64,000 bases of DNA from Episyrphus balteatus. Its lineage: Eukaryota > Arthropoda > Insecta > Diptera > Syrphidae. The stretch covers positions 55,894,552-55,958,551 of the forward strand of contig NC_079137.1 in NCBI RefSeq assembly GCF_945859705.1, given 5' to 3'. Below are positions 48,032 through 58,339 of this stretch, piece by piece. Every line of letters begins with the position of its first letter. Within the stretch, counting starts at the first letter, position 1. Below the pieces are notes generated by a model, which made no database searches, was not told where the DNA came from, and worked only from the letters and a program-made list of their open reading frames with translations. The translations under genes and the position numbers were made by a program.

Positions 48032-50026
48032 CACTGGTCTGATATTATGAAAGATTAGACTTTCCTGAATCTAAATCTGGTTTCAGAAAAATTCTATCAG
48101 GTACCATTTTTGTAAAAATAATTTTTGAAAAATGTGAGTGGTTTCTAAAAAATCAACCTTTTAGATTCATTTGAACTTGTATAGAATTAAAACTATTTGT
48201 CGCATTTTGGAGGACTTATTCTTCATAATATGACTTATCGATTGACACCAAATATGTTCTTTTACATTCATGTTTACTCATTTTAAAAGCAGACATTTCG
48301 AAATGCTTCACTTTTTAGTAAATCCTACATGAAACAAAAGCACCTTAATTAAGGAAAATGTAAAATATCAATGCCCATTATATTTAAAAAGTTAAATATG
48401 TAAAGAAAACCAAAATAAAATACATTAAACAAAATTTGTACGTGTTTTGTAATTTTATATACTATTTTTCTATTTAGAAATATCTTATTTGTAATAAGCC
48501 ATTCGATAAACTGCCTTGTAAAGCTTCAGATTTGTTTCTCCTAGAAACAATAGTACATTTTTTTTATAGTTTTTGATGTGCTGAGTTAGAAGTCAAAAAA
48601 ATCTATCACGTCAGGATTTTAAGATATTCGCATTAAAGTATTACAAAATCAAGTTTTTTTTTAGAAAATCTCAAAAAAACAGAGCTGACCGAAATTTTTT
48701 GAGTTCGGATTTTAAATCAGCACACTAAAGTCCATTAGAAAAGTATACTTTTGTTCTAGGGAGAAAGATGTATTAATTTTTAGAGATCAGTTACTTTATG
48801 GTAAGATATGCCAAACCTACTAAACTTACTTAAATTAAGATATCTCGGAGAAGAAAAGAGATATTGAGAAGATTGAAATTGAATTTGAAAAAAAAAATAA
48901 GTTCTTTCATAAACCGTATCAATTTTAATTGAAAAAGATTACATTATGCCAAAATATTTCTTCGAAAACAGCAAAAAAAATTGTTTTTTAGATTTTCTAA
49001 CGGGAATATCTCAACAACGCACATAGGGGTATTTGCCAATTTTACGCGGACAAAATTATTTTTCCGGTTTATCTTCATCAACAAGGTAAAAACTTGTATT
49101 TAGTACCGAAATAAAGTGTTTTAAGTGTTGATTTCAATGAAAATATTTTTCTTCCTAAACCACTTTTTGATCAAACAAAAAAGTGTCAAGAATGGATCCC
49201 AATGGTTTGTTAAAGCGCTTATAAATGGAGTTCTATTAATGGTATAGCCAAGATAAAGGTCTTAAAATTTAGGAAAAATCATACGGATTCAGGTTTTGTA
49301 ATTCAAGAAGTTGAATCTTAAAAAAATGTTAAAATATGGATGCTGAATACAAGGTAACCATTTTTCAAAACCTAAAATCTTTAAGAAGGGCAAATGTGTC
49401 GAAGTTGCACTTAGTTGCACGTTTTTTTTACAGATTCAATTAGATAAGAGTTTAACCTTTAGAAAACATAAAGTTTTATCGCACAATAATGTGAAATTGT
49501 ATAACTTATCTCCTTACCAACACAGAAATTTAGTTTTTTTATGATTATTTTATATTAAGATTCAACATATCACTTTTTTGTTTATAAAGTAATACAACAT
49601 TTAGATACAACATCTAGTAGACAGTTTCGTATCTCCTTATCAATATTCCATAAAAACTTTTTTCTACATCCACTTCAAAAAAAAGTACTTACTCAAGCAC
49701 AGTCGCTAAATTACAAAAAAAAATTATTTTTTTCTTTGGGCTGACAACTTTGAACTCTAGAGCGCTGCTGTTAGTTACCTGAAGGGATAATCAATTTTAA
49801 AACTATAAGAAAATGCTAAGCAAGTTATCTACTTTTAGTAGGAGGTTGATTTTTTACGTTTGGATCAGTTTAAAATTTCGTGTTTTGTCCGCCTAAATTG
49901 ACTAAATACCCCTATGTGCAACGTGACGTGCTAGGTCAATTCTGACTTCAGATTCGGAATCAGTATACAAAAATCCTTTAGAAAAGTATAGTTTTATTTA
50001 AAGGAGGATTTCCTTGCAGACCAGTG
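48032..50026. mobile_element. CACTG-ended TIR element with TAA target duplication
   Basis: Starts CACTGGTCTG (48,032-48,041) and ends CAGACCAGTG (50,017-50,026), perfect 10-bp inverted repeats, flanked on both sides by TAA. Copy 3 of repeat B shows the uninterrupted site with a single TAA. The length is 1,995 bp, of which 899 bp is a further insertion. There is no transposase frame. A 3-bp duplication with CACTG ends fits EnSpm/CACTA; TAA would also fit PIF/Harbinger. Confidence 0.85.
49020..49918. mobile_element. 899-bp TIR element with CAACG target duplication, nested
   Basis: The ends CACATAGGGGTATTT and AAATACCCCTATGTG are inverted, and the similarity extends to about 35 bp (through GCGGACAAA) with a few mismatches. 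CAACG flanks both sides (49,015-49,019 and 49,919-49,923). A diverged internal copy of the target at 48,655-48,755 lacks the insertion. There is no ORF. A 5-bp duplication with a CAC start suggests a Transib-like origin, but this is uncertain. Confidence 0.86.
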
Positions 50027-50076
50027 TAATCCATTAAACACCGTTTTAAATAATCTTTTACACAAAACCAAGTAGG

Positions 50077-50300
50077 TACACTGAGGGAAAAGCCACCATA
50101 AAACAACGTAAAATCAATGAATACCACATTGATTAAACTATTATTCGGAATGATTTTGCGTTGAAGATGAACATTTTAAAATCAACGTGGAAAAAAGGTT
50201 AATTTTTGATGGTTTCGTATCTTAAAGTCACAATAAATCAAAGTAGTTCAACTTTGAAACAAAGACGTTTCAACTTCAATTTATTTTTTCCCTCAGTGTA
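50077..50300 (+). mobile_element. TA-flanked MITE (M5), 224 bp
   Basis: Starts TACACTGAGGGAAAA and ends with its exact complement, TTTTCCCTCAGTGTA (15-bp perfect TIRs). Copy 3 of repeat B shows the empty site (GTATGCC versus GGTA...TATGCT), so a TA target was used. Its left subterminal region (AAAACAACGTAAAATCAATG) matches in reverse the right end of M4. There is no ORF. Confidence 0.9.
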
Positions 50301-50735
50301 TGCTATTTGATTTCTTGTATAAAAAAGAATTTTTAGAAAATTAAAATTTGAAAGAGCCATTATTTAAAAATATAATTTTCTAACATTTTCCAAAAAAAAA
50401 CGTTGACATTTTTAAGAAAATGTTATTCAACACATAAAATCGAAATTTCGATCAAATTCATCGACCCGTTTTCAAAAATATGATAAAAAAAAAACTTTGA
50501 AATGTTTCCTTTAACTCCAAAAATGTGTTTTTTTTGAAAATTGCTTAAAATTTTGGTTGAAATCGTCTGTGTCGTTTACAAGAAATTCTAAAAAAAAAAA
50601 ATGCTTTTCGGCAGGTACCGTTAATAACGGTACAAAAAATATTTTCATTTTATTTCAAAAGTTGGATCTTATGTGTAACACACACAAAAACTTTAATCAA
50701 AATCTTTAGAGCCGTTTTCGAAAATTTTTTTTTTT

Positions 50736-51059
50736 TTAAACCACTTAATTTAAGCGGAAAATTATCTTACTTTTATGTGGACACATTTTCATTAAAATAC
50801 AAAAAATGGCGATCGAACCTACAACTGTTGGATCACTAGACGAATGCTATATCACTGTTGGAAAAAAGTATTACCTATAAGCTGCAAATAAAGCTGAAGT
50901 CTGACTAAAATGAAATGAAGTTCGGCTTAAAATTAACTGAATTTAGTTGGATTACACTTATTTTAAGTGGAAATTGTATTGTTTTAAGAGTTTTTAAGAG
51001 GATGGGACTTAAAGTGGGCATTATCGTAATTTTAGGGTGCCCTTTTTTTTCTCCGTGTA
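50736..51059 (+). mobile_element. TIR element M2 (AAGCGGA family), 5'-truncated
   Basis: Ends CCCTTTTTTTTCTCCGTGTA and contains TTTAAGCGGAAAATTATCTTAC and the downstream order seen in M1, but the left terminus is missing; it starts where repeat B copy 4 stops. Compared with M1 it has an extra internal segment holding a tRNA-like box on the minus strand. Confidence 0.78.
50806..50864 (-). promoter_or_regulatory. tRNA-like module inside M2, minus strand
   Basis: Read on the minus strand, AACAGTGATATAGCATTCGT (A-box/D-arm-like) is followed by TTGTAGGTTCGATCGCC, a good B box. It resembles the module in M4 (CAGTGGTATAGC then GCAGGTTCGATCCCC). A truncated version (GGTTCTATTTCCAG on the minus strand) lies at 52,670-52,687. 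The stems are incomplete, so it is not a functional tRNA. Confidence 0.55.
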
Positions 51060-52464
51060 CCTAAACATCTATTCCGTGCGGCCAAAGAACCCTTCTTGAA
51101 ATATACCCAAAGTATGACGAAATGATGCAAACCACTTTAACTATACACAACGATGATTATGATGATGATGATGATGGTTCTGCTTCTATGATGCTAAGTC
51201 GATTGGAATGGATGGCCCGAGGCGTGATACCAAGCACGTTTAAATGTTAAAGTCAGGACCACAGAGAGACTACATCACACACAACCTTTCTCTTCTACTC
51301 CGTCTCTCTTCTCCTCACAAAAATAATTGCTATCTTCAACATTTTCTATATATATAAATGTATGATTGAAGAATATACACCTGCAGCTTTGGGATGGTTT
51401 TTGAAATGCAGATTAGTGCAGGCGGGAGGAAGGGTGCCAGTATGTTGCACACAACGTAACCTTGTGGCATTCACAACTCCTCCTCCTTATGGTATTTTTT
51501 TCTTGTCCAACTGACTGTGTGTTGTGTGGTGTAGCGGATGACCAGATTGAGTGGCCATGCATAATCACTTATTAGCAACAGGATGATTATATCCATCTTT
51601 CTTGTTCCAAAGTTGGTTTTTGAATTTTCCCATAAGAAGGTGAAAATTAGCATCTTTCGCGTTTTGATGTGATGAAGGAGTTAGTAAGAGGTCTTAAGAT
51701 GGGGAAAATAGAATGGAAATGGCGCAACAAAGACAGACGCCACTGCTACCGTCAAGTGGTAACAAAAAATGACGCCAAACTTTGTCGTGACTTAAGAATT
51801 ACGTTTCCATTTGAAGAGATGAGGGGGGGCATATTGTTTTCGAATAAACGCGTGGTAATTATGAAAACCACTTAACTCATTTAAGTATGGCTCTCGAGAT
51901 TGTTTTTTTTTCTTATTTTCTGTTGAGATTTGCATTAAAACAAAAAAAAAAAACTCTAGGATATCGAATCGATGCCCAACATCAATTAGCAGCGCTTGAT
52001 GTGCGACAGCCAGCAGCGACGAAGGCAGTAGCGGCATTAGTTCTTTGATTGGAACCGACACTTTATAATATGATGGAATATGCCGCCGTCTGTCATCCAT
52101 CCGTTTGTTGCGCAGCGTGAAAGTGAATATTCGCAATGCAGATAGTTTAATAGAATTAATTAATTGAATGATTGAATAATATACAAAAAGGAAAAACAAA
52201 AAACTGAATGAAGAACGTAACGAGCAATTTGAATAATTGACATTCATTGACAACTTTTTTGTTTTTTAAATGAGATTGTTCATGATCGGGGGGATTGTTT
52301 GAAAATAATAATGAGAGAAATATAAATATTCACATTGCTGTTTAATGATTTGGAACGCGCCTTTCAGGAGAAAATAAAAAAAATTTAAAAGTGAAAATTA
52401 TGACTTATTAATGAACAAGCTCTTTCAGGGATTTCAGCTCTTAAATAAATCATTTAAGCCTAAA
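51060..52464. other. Non-coding unique stretch
   Basis: No gene is supported. Less AT-biased than its flanks, with a GAT microsatellite at about 51,150-51,176. The open frame of 153 codons at 51,792-52,253 (-) is rich in F, L and S and runs through poly-T, so I do not call it a gene. Confidence 0.45.
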
Positions 52465-52686
52465 ACACCTGAAAACAAGCGGATTTCACATTAAAATAAG
52501 CCGATTTCTGCAATGTTTTTTTTTGCCAAGATGACTTCCGTCCTTGATTAAACCGAAAAAATGCCTTAATTTCTTGAATGCGTAAGTTTTAAAGAAATCC
52601 ACTCAATTCAAGCGGAAAATCATATTATTTTTATGTGGAAAAAGTTAAATAAAAAAAAAAGAATAGAAGAATCTGGAAATAGAACC
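52465..52686 (+). mobile_element. TIR element M3a (AAGCGGA family), interrupted left half
   Basis: Contains GAAAACAAGCGGATTTCACA, CAATTCAAGCGGAAAATCAT and TTTTTATGTGG in the family order, then breaks off at AGAACC(TA), inside the tRNA-like segment, where M3b starts. The right half is not found beyond M3b. Confidence 0.72.
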
Positions 52687-52958
52687 TACACGTAGAAAAA
52701 AGACCACTTAAAAACAAGCGGATTTAACATTAAAATAAGCGGATTTCAGAATTATTTTTTGCTAAAATGAATTCCGTTTTAAATTAAGCGGAAAATCATC
52801 AAATTTCTTGAATGTACAAATTTAAAAGAAATCCACTCAATTAAAAGTAAAGTTCACCTTAAATTTAACAGAATTTAAGCGGATTCCACTTATTTTAAGC
52901 GGAAAATCGTTTTGTTTAAAAGAGGGTGGGATTAAAGGTGCCCTTTTTTTCCATGTGC
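52687..52958 (+). mobile_element. TIR element M3b (AAGCGGA family), nested in M3a
   Basis: Starts TACACGTAGAAAAAAGACCAC and ends TGCCCTTTTTTTCCATGTGC, a degraded form of the family ends. At least four AAGCGGA heptamers lie inside. It has no tRNA-like segment, and no ORF. Confidence 0.75.
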
Positions 52959-54341
52959 TTTTATATTGTGTCTTTATATTTATAAATTACATTTAAATTA
53001 ATAAATCATTCAATTAAGTCTTTCTAGATAGAAAAAAAAAAACAGATTTGTACTACAAGTTTTCTTTTTTAATCCATTTTAAAGCTTTTCACTCCTACGG
53101 AAAGCTTAAAAAATACTCCCATAAACAGTTTTCATTATTCTATTTGAAATCCTGCTGCTGCTTTGCATACAATTGCCCATCTTATATCCCTTCTACTCGT
53201 CGCTCTATAAGACCGTTCTTATAATAAATCTGCCGCTACAACTTCAAAGAAATCTTGACTTTCTCGTCATCGTTGTTTTTTCCTCTTCTACCTATAAACC
53301 TACCTTCAAGCAGACACCCAAATTGCGCAAACATCACCGGGGGAATCTCTCTCTGATAAATCGTTTCACATCAATCATCTTTAAGTGCAGCCAAACAATC
53401 GACATCGACTCTATAAGAAGGTATCAGCTCAGCATCCAGCCAGCCAGCAGCGGTATCCTACCTCTTTATACCTCCAGTCTTCTCTCTCGTCAACAACACT
53501 TTGACTTTAATGCAACCTCCTCTCGTTGGCTGCTCCAGGGCTTAATACGACAACGAAACTGATTTCCATATCACTCCTTTGACACAAAATGTTTAAGACC
53601 ATCATCATCGCATATACAAGAGCACAACAACACACAGGGAAACAGAGAGACATACTACACATCATATATAGACAAGTCGGCCATGATGTGATGTCTGCCT
53701 AACGTCGTCGTCGTTGTCGATTAAAATTCGGTTCATCGTGTTCGTCACCGAAGAGGTGTTTTTTGTTGTTGTTGTTGTTGCCTTTTTGGAACGGAAACTG
53801 CTATGCTCTTCAACTCCCGATGGCTTCCAACTGGGAAACGGATTCGATTGATAGGTACATTCTGGATTTTGTATCCTTGCGGCAGATTGACAAAAAAAAA
53901 AAATGAAAAAAAAAAATGACAACAAGGATGTGTCAAGAGGAAAAACATGGATAAAAAAACATGAAATTGGAAGGATATTGTACACCTCCACACAATTCAC
54001 TTAAATTAATTTTATTGGCAAAAGTGTGCGTGTACCTTATAGTCTGATATGTATACAAAACTTCAGACCTCCAAACACCACCCCCAACCCTATTAGAACT
54101 TCGACGACCCACCTATAAACAAACAAGAGTGACAACAAACAAACAAATCCCCGGAAAAAAACGAAAAAGGATAAAATGCTGGGCGGGCGATGTGATGCGA
54201 TGAATGGTTACCGTCACAAAAACGCACTGAAAATTCATGGTTGCCACTCAAATGAAACTGTTTGAAGTATCGAACAATTTTACATTGTAATTTGAACTAT
54301 TAAATTTAAAAGATTTGAACAGAACATGAATATTTAAAAAT
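52959..54341. other. Non-coding unique stretch
   Basis: No gene is supported. Less AT-biased at 53,150-53,900, with a GTT microsatellite at 53,764-53,780. The 129-codon frame at 53,173-53,562 has no recognisable domain and no start context; I do not call it. Confidence 0.45.
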
Positions 54342-55730
54342 TAGACCAGTTTATACCAATAAGTGAAAATTGTATATAAATTAGTCAAATAATTCTAAGC
54401 ACATAAAAAGTGAAATTATCAATTAAGTTTCCCAAAATAGGCTCATAGAGCCTAGACAAAGGCAATTTAACTTTTATACCAGTAAGTTTTGTTCCGATAA
54501 AAGAGGTTAACAATGGAGTCCAAGATTTTAGATGAAAAACCTTTAATTTTTCGGCCTTTTTGTATATGGGTGTGGTGGAAGCATATTGACATTAACAATT
54601 TTATGAGTTTACAATGAGTTTAGAGCAGCCTAGACCAGTTTATACCAATCAGATTTCCAAAAAAAATCTTACTTGAGAGTGCCAGATTTTTGAACTGAAC
54701 AAAAACCTTTTGGTTTGACCTAGTGAAGTGTAAGAGTGGGTATAGTATTCTATTATACCAATCAGAAAAATATATTAAAACATTTGAATGACTGACAATT
54801 TACGCATTAAATTTATGGTTTCATATGGTGCTTTAAGAGGTTTATACAATTTTATACCAATCAGCAAATCAAAATTTTATTATTTTTATTAAAAGCCTTT
54901 TTGAAGACATAGGTAGACTATTAATTAATTAAAAAAGTGTTTGTATTTGAAACTAGTCATAAGTTTATACCAGTCAGAAGTTTAAAGGTATATATACTAA
55001 TTTAACAAATATTCTTAACATAAAGAATAATTTTCACTTTATAGTTGTTAAAAAAAATATTTTTTATTTTTTTACCAATCAGTAGATGAGCGAATGCACT
55101 GCTTTTTTGTTTGAATATTATGACATAAGCAGCCAACCGTTCATTTATACCAGTCAGCAAACTAAATTAAAAGTAAAAAATAGGTCTAGTTTGAAGTATT
55201 TTTCGGGTTATTAATTTACATATATGAATTAATAATGAATGGTAGGCAAAAATTACTTTTTGGATGCATTAGATAAAAAAAAGATGACGTTTTAAGTATA
55301 AAACTTATACAAATTTTTCATTTTATAAAATTAAGAAAAAAATATATCTAACATATACTTCAGAAAAAAAAATTATGCTTTTTCAAGCACACAATCCAAA
55401 CATAGAACAAATATTTGGCAAAATATTGGATAACAATTTTATACCAATTAGCAGATGAATAAATTTTAAAATTGCACAGTTTATATTAAAGCTGTGGACA
55501 CAATATGAATTATGTGATCAATAATTTTATAAAAAAAATGGAACTACAGATAAAACTATTAATCATATCAATTCGATGAGTTTTATACCAATAAGATTTT
55601 AAATAAGCATAAAATACATACATCAATGTCTCGATTTTTCATTTAATTTTAAAAAATCCAACATTATTTGACTGTTGTTTGTGCTAAAAATGTGTTATAC
55701 CAGTTGAGATTTTTTTTATACCAATCAAGC
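54342..55730 (+). repeat. Array of about twelve TTTATACCARTCAG motifs
   Basis: The 14-bp motif (variants TTTATACCAATCAG, TTTATACCAGTCAG, TTTATACCAATAAG) occurs on the same strand at about 54,350, 54,473, 54,639, 54,752, 54,851, 54,964, 55,069, 55,144, 55,438, 55,582, 55,694 and 55,715. Spacing clusters near 100-125 bp. Between motifs the sequence is dissimilar apart from hints (TAGACCAGT precedes two of them). It is either an ancient satellite in which only the motif is conserved, or a cluster of binding sites. Confidence 0.85.
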
Positions 55731-57891
55731 ATGCAAAATTAAAAGATTCAGTTACGAAAAAAATACTTACAAGCAAGCTATGTTACATATTGATCAATGA
55801 ATTAATTTTTTTTTTTTCAAAATTTGAACTTTGAATGGTATAATGTCAAAATATACTGTTTAGACCTTAAAGAGTCTCGAAAGTTTATAATGTATGCACA
55901 TTTTTACAATTTTCGGACCTGCCAAGTGCAGTTAATTCAATCTGAAATTGGTAAGCTGATTTGTATAATCTGGTCTAGGGCATGTCAAATTTATGCAAAA
56001 GCAAGTATTTGGCTTTTTTTTTTAAACATTTATCTACTAAATTCATTGAAAAGATTATTTCCTTTGAGTGGTAATCATGCATTAACGACACTGTTTATAA
56101 GAAAACCTGTTCAAAAAGTCCCACAAGAAGATGTAGGGAGTGAAGATAAACCAAAAGACATTTCAAATTTGCACAACTTCACGCATGGAATGGTAATTGT
56201 TTTTCCTTCTGCTTTCAAGTGAAAATGTTTTAAAACCCGAACTTCGAGGTTCCTTCAACAACATTACCCATCACCAACATTATTACAGAGACGTGTGCGC
56301 GCGGTTTAAGACAGGAAATAATTTCAATTTTGAAGAGGACACGACATTGGGGCGGGCGTCCTTTTCTGAGTACAACGTGACATGAATTCCTTGTTTTGAG
56401 GGAAATATGCCAGTGTGAGCATGGTTTGTATGCGCTAGTGAGCGCCTCTTCTGATTTTTCGGTCCATTTTTCTATGTTTTAAGAAGAAGAAGAAGAAGAT
56501 TTGTATTTAAACACTGATTTTCCAACAGTTGCCTCTCAAATGAACTTCAAATTTTCTACAAAAAAAAGGTAAAAGGTGGAGAAGATATATTTAAAAATTC
56601 ATTTCTATATCTCTTGTATTATGTTCTTATAGAAGCAAAAGCATCATCTGCAGAATGTTTTCTTTTTTTTTTTGTCGAAATGAGGAAGCAAAACCCATGG
56701 AAAGAGGGATTCCTGCGCAAATAATTCAATCAACACATCCATTTCGTGTCAATTGTAATAAACAAGATGTGTTCGAGAGTGTTGAGTGTTGTACAATTGT
56801 ACACAACACACTCTCTTGTACACTGTACATTAGGGGGTACACCTAAAAAAAAATATCCCAACATGCAGTGTGTGGTTGGTTCATTTGGGAATCTGGAAGT
56901 AGTATTCGACCAGAAGGAATAGGGACCATAAATTGCTGTTGCCACCACCGCAATCTCGCACATTGAAATGAAGAAACATACAATTTCATAGAAAAAGGGA
57001 GTTGGGGAGATTGTCGTCGTTCGTCTGTGGGAATCCACACAGATGAGTGGCAAATTGAAAATAAATTATTTGATTCCTGCCGAGTGACAAGTACCTTCTA
57101 TTCTACACATTGCATCCATCACATTTATACCAGGAATTCTCTTGATGGTGGCCAATGGGTATAATGGCAGTGTTAGAATAGAGGGAAAACACACTCTCTT
57201 AACAAGGACCAAGAACACATATTATTAATTTTTCAGTAGGACAAAATTTCATTTTGGAAAGTGTACTATGGTGTGGAGTGGAACTCAAGTAGATTTCGGT
57301 GGATAGATAGTTCGGTTAAGTTCTATAATTTGGGCCATAAGCAATGTTTTGAAATTTATTAAGAATGCAATAAAATATCATTAAAAGGTGATGAGAGAGT
57401 TTTATTATAGAATAAGAAGAAGAAGGATTGTATAATTAAGAACGAATTTATTAGATGATAAAAATTATTGTCAAAGAAACTACTTGGGAAATAGTTCTTT
57501 GTCAAAAAAAAATATTTATATGGATTTTGGAATAAATCTTGAATAAAGATTTATTCATGCTTTGACCAAGATAAGGGGGCGAAAGTGAAGGAAATTAAAA
57601 CTGAAACGAAAGAAGAGTTCGAAAGAATTTTTTTTAAAGAACTTTTCCAGCTTTTTAGGGCCATAAAGGCAATTATAAAGATTTACCCTTTTAACTATTC
57701 TGGAGACTGGACACATTTGAACACTTTTTGCTTTCGCAGCTGTTTGAACGAAATATGTTCATTTTCTTGATCTGTAAAGTTTACTAACATTGAACAGTAA
57801 CATTGAACTTCAATTTTAAATAACGTTTGGTTAGTTAGACGAAATATTTATATTACCTACCTAAATTTTGATGTTTAACATGAACATGGAA
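55731..57891. other. Non-coding stretch with a possible exon
   Basis: A possible exon lies at about 56,069-56,191 and is discussed in the findings. The part 56,220-57,320 is less AT-biased; it has an AAG microsatellite (56,484-56,500) and the palindrome GTACAATTGTAC (56,791-56,802) at the centre of a longer imperfect inverted repeat. I see no other gene. Confidence 0.45.
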
Positions 57892-58338
57892 GGGGCACTT
57901 TTGAACAGCAGTATTAGTTTCGTTGTAATGAATAAATAACACTCAAATTTGTATTTATTTTTTAAATTGATTATTATATCATATTCAAGGAACCAAAAAA
58001 TAATAAAAACTCAGAAAAAATAACCTTAAAATTTAAACTATAGTTATCACATTTTTTATTAGTTGAAAAGAAAAACAAAAAACAAGAAAAATTCATTTAA
58101 AACATAACTTAGAAAAATGGAATTTACCATTTATGAGATCGGTTTAGTACTCATAGAACTTGAAGAATTCAATAATTTCTTTTAAATCTTCAATAATGTT
58201 GTACACATTTCCATTTTTTATTTTGCCCACAATTGATGGTTTCATTATTCTTTTTATAAGAACGTTACGATTTATTAAATGAAATACATTAAAGTTTCCT
58301 TAAAATGTCTGATAAAAACTGCTGTTCAAAAGTGTCCC
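57892..58338. repeat. Inverted repeat with GGGGCACTTTTGAACAGCAG arms
   Basis: GGGGCACTTTTGAACAGCAG at 57,892-57,911 is matched in reverse by CTGCTGTTCAAAAGTGTCCC (58,319-58,338) with one mismatch. Two more GTTCAAA-ACTGCCCC / GTTCAAATGTGCCCC phrases follow at about 58,348 and 58,664. It may be a small MITE or part of a degenerate array. Confidence 0.6.
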
Positions 58339-58339
58339 A

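Larger units (their letters stand above)
47920..50725 (-). repeat. Repeat B, copy 4 (reverse, interrupted by a transposon nest)
   Basis: Outer pieces 47,920-48,031 (GCACGTACTTGCTCTTATAG), 50,027-50,076 (AAACACCGTTTTAAATAATC) and 50,301-50,725 (ATTTGATTTCTTGTATAA, AATCTTTAGAGCCGTTTTCG) join into the same order as copy 3 at 34,130-34,860. The interruptions at 48,032-50,026 and 50,077-50,300 are transposons with target duplications. Confidence 0.88.

Noticed and set aside
51792..52253. 153-codon minus-strand frame, the longest unassigned one in the second half
   Set aside because: F/L/S-rich from T tracts, with a poly-K patch; no family resemblance and no promoter or poly-A context.
53173..53562. 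129-codon plus-strand frame
   Set aside because: No domain and no gene context; the surrounding block is CT-rich, which lengthens open frames by chance.
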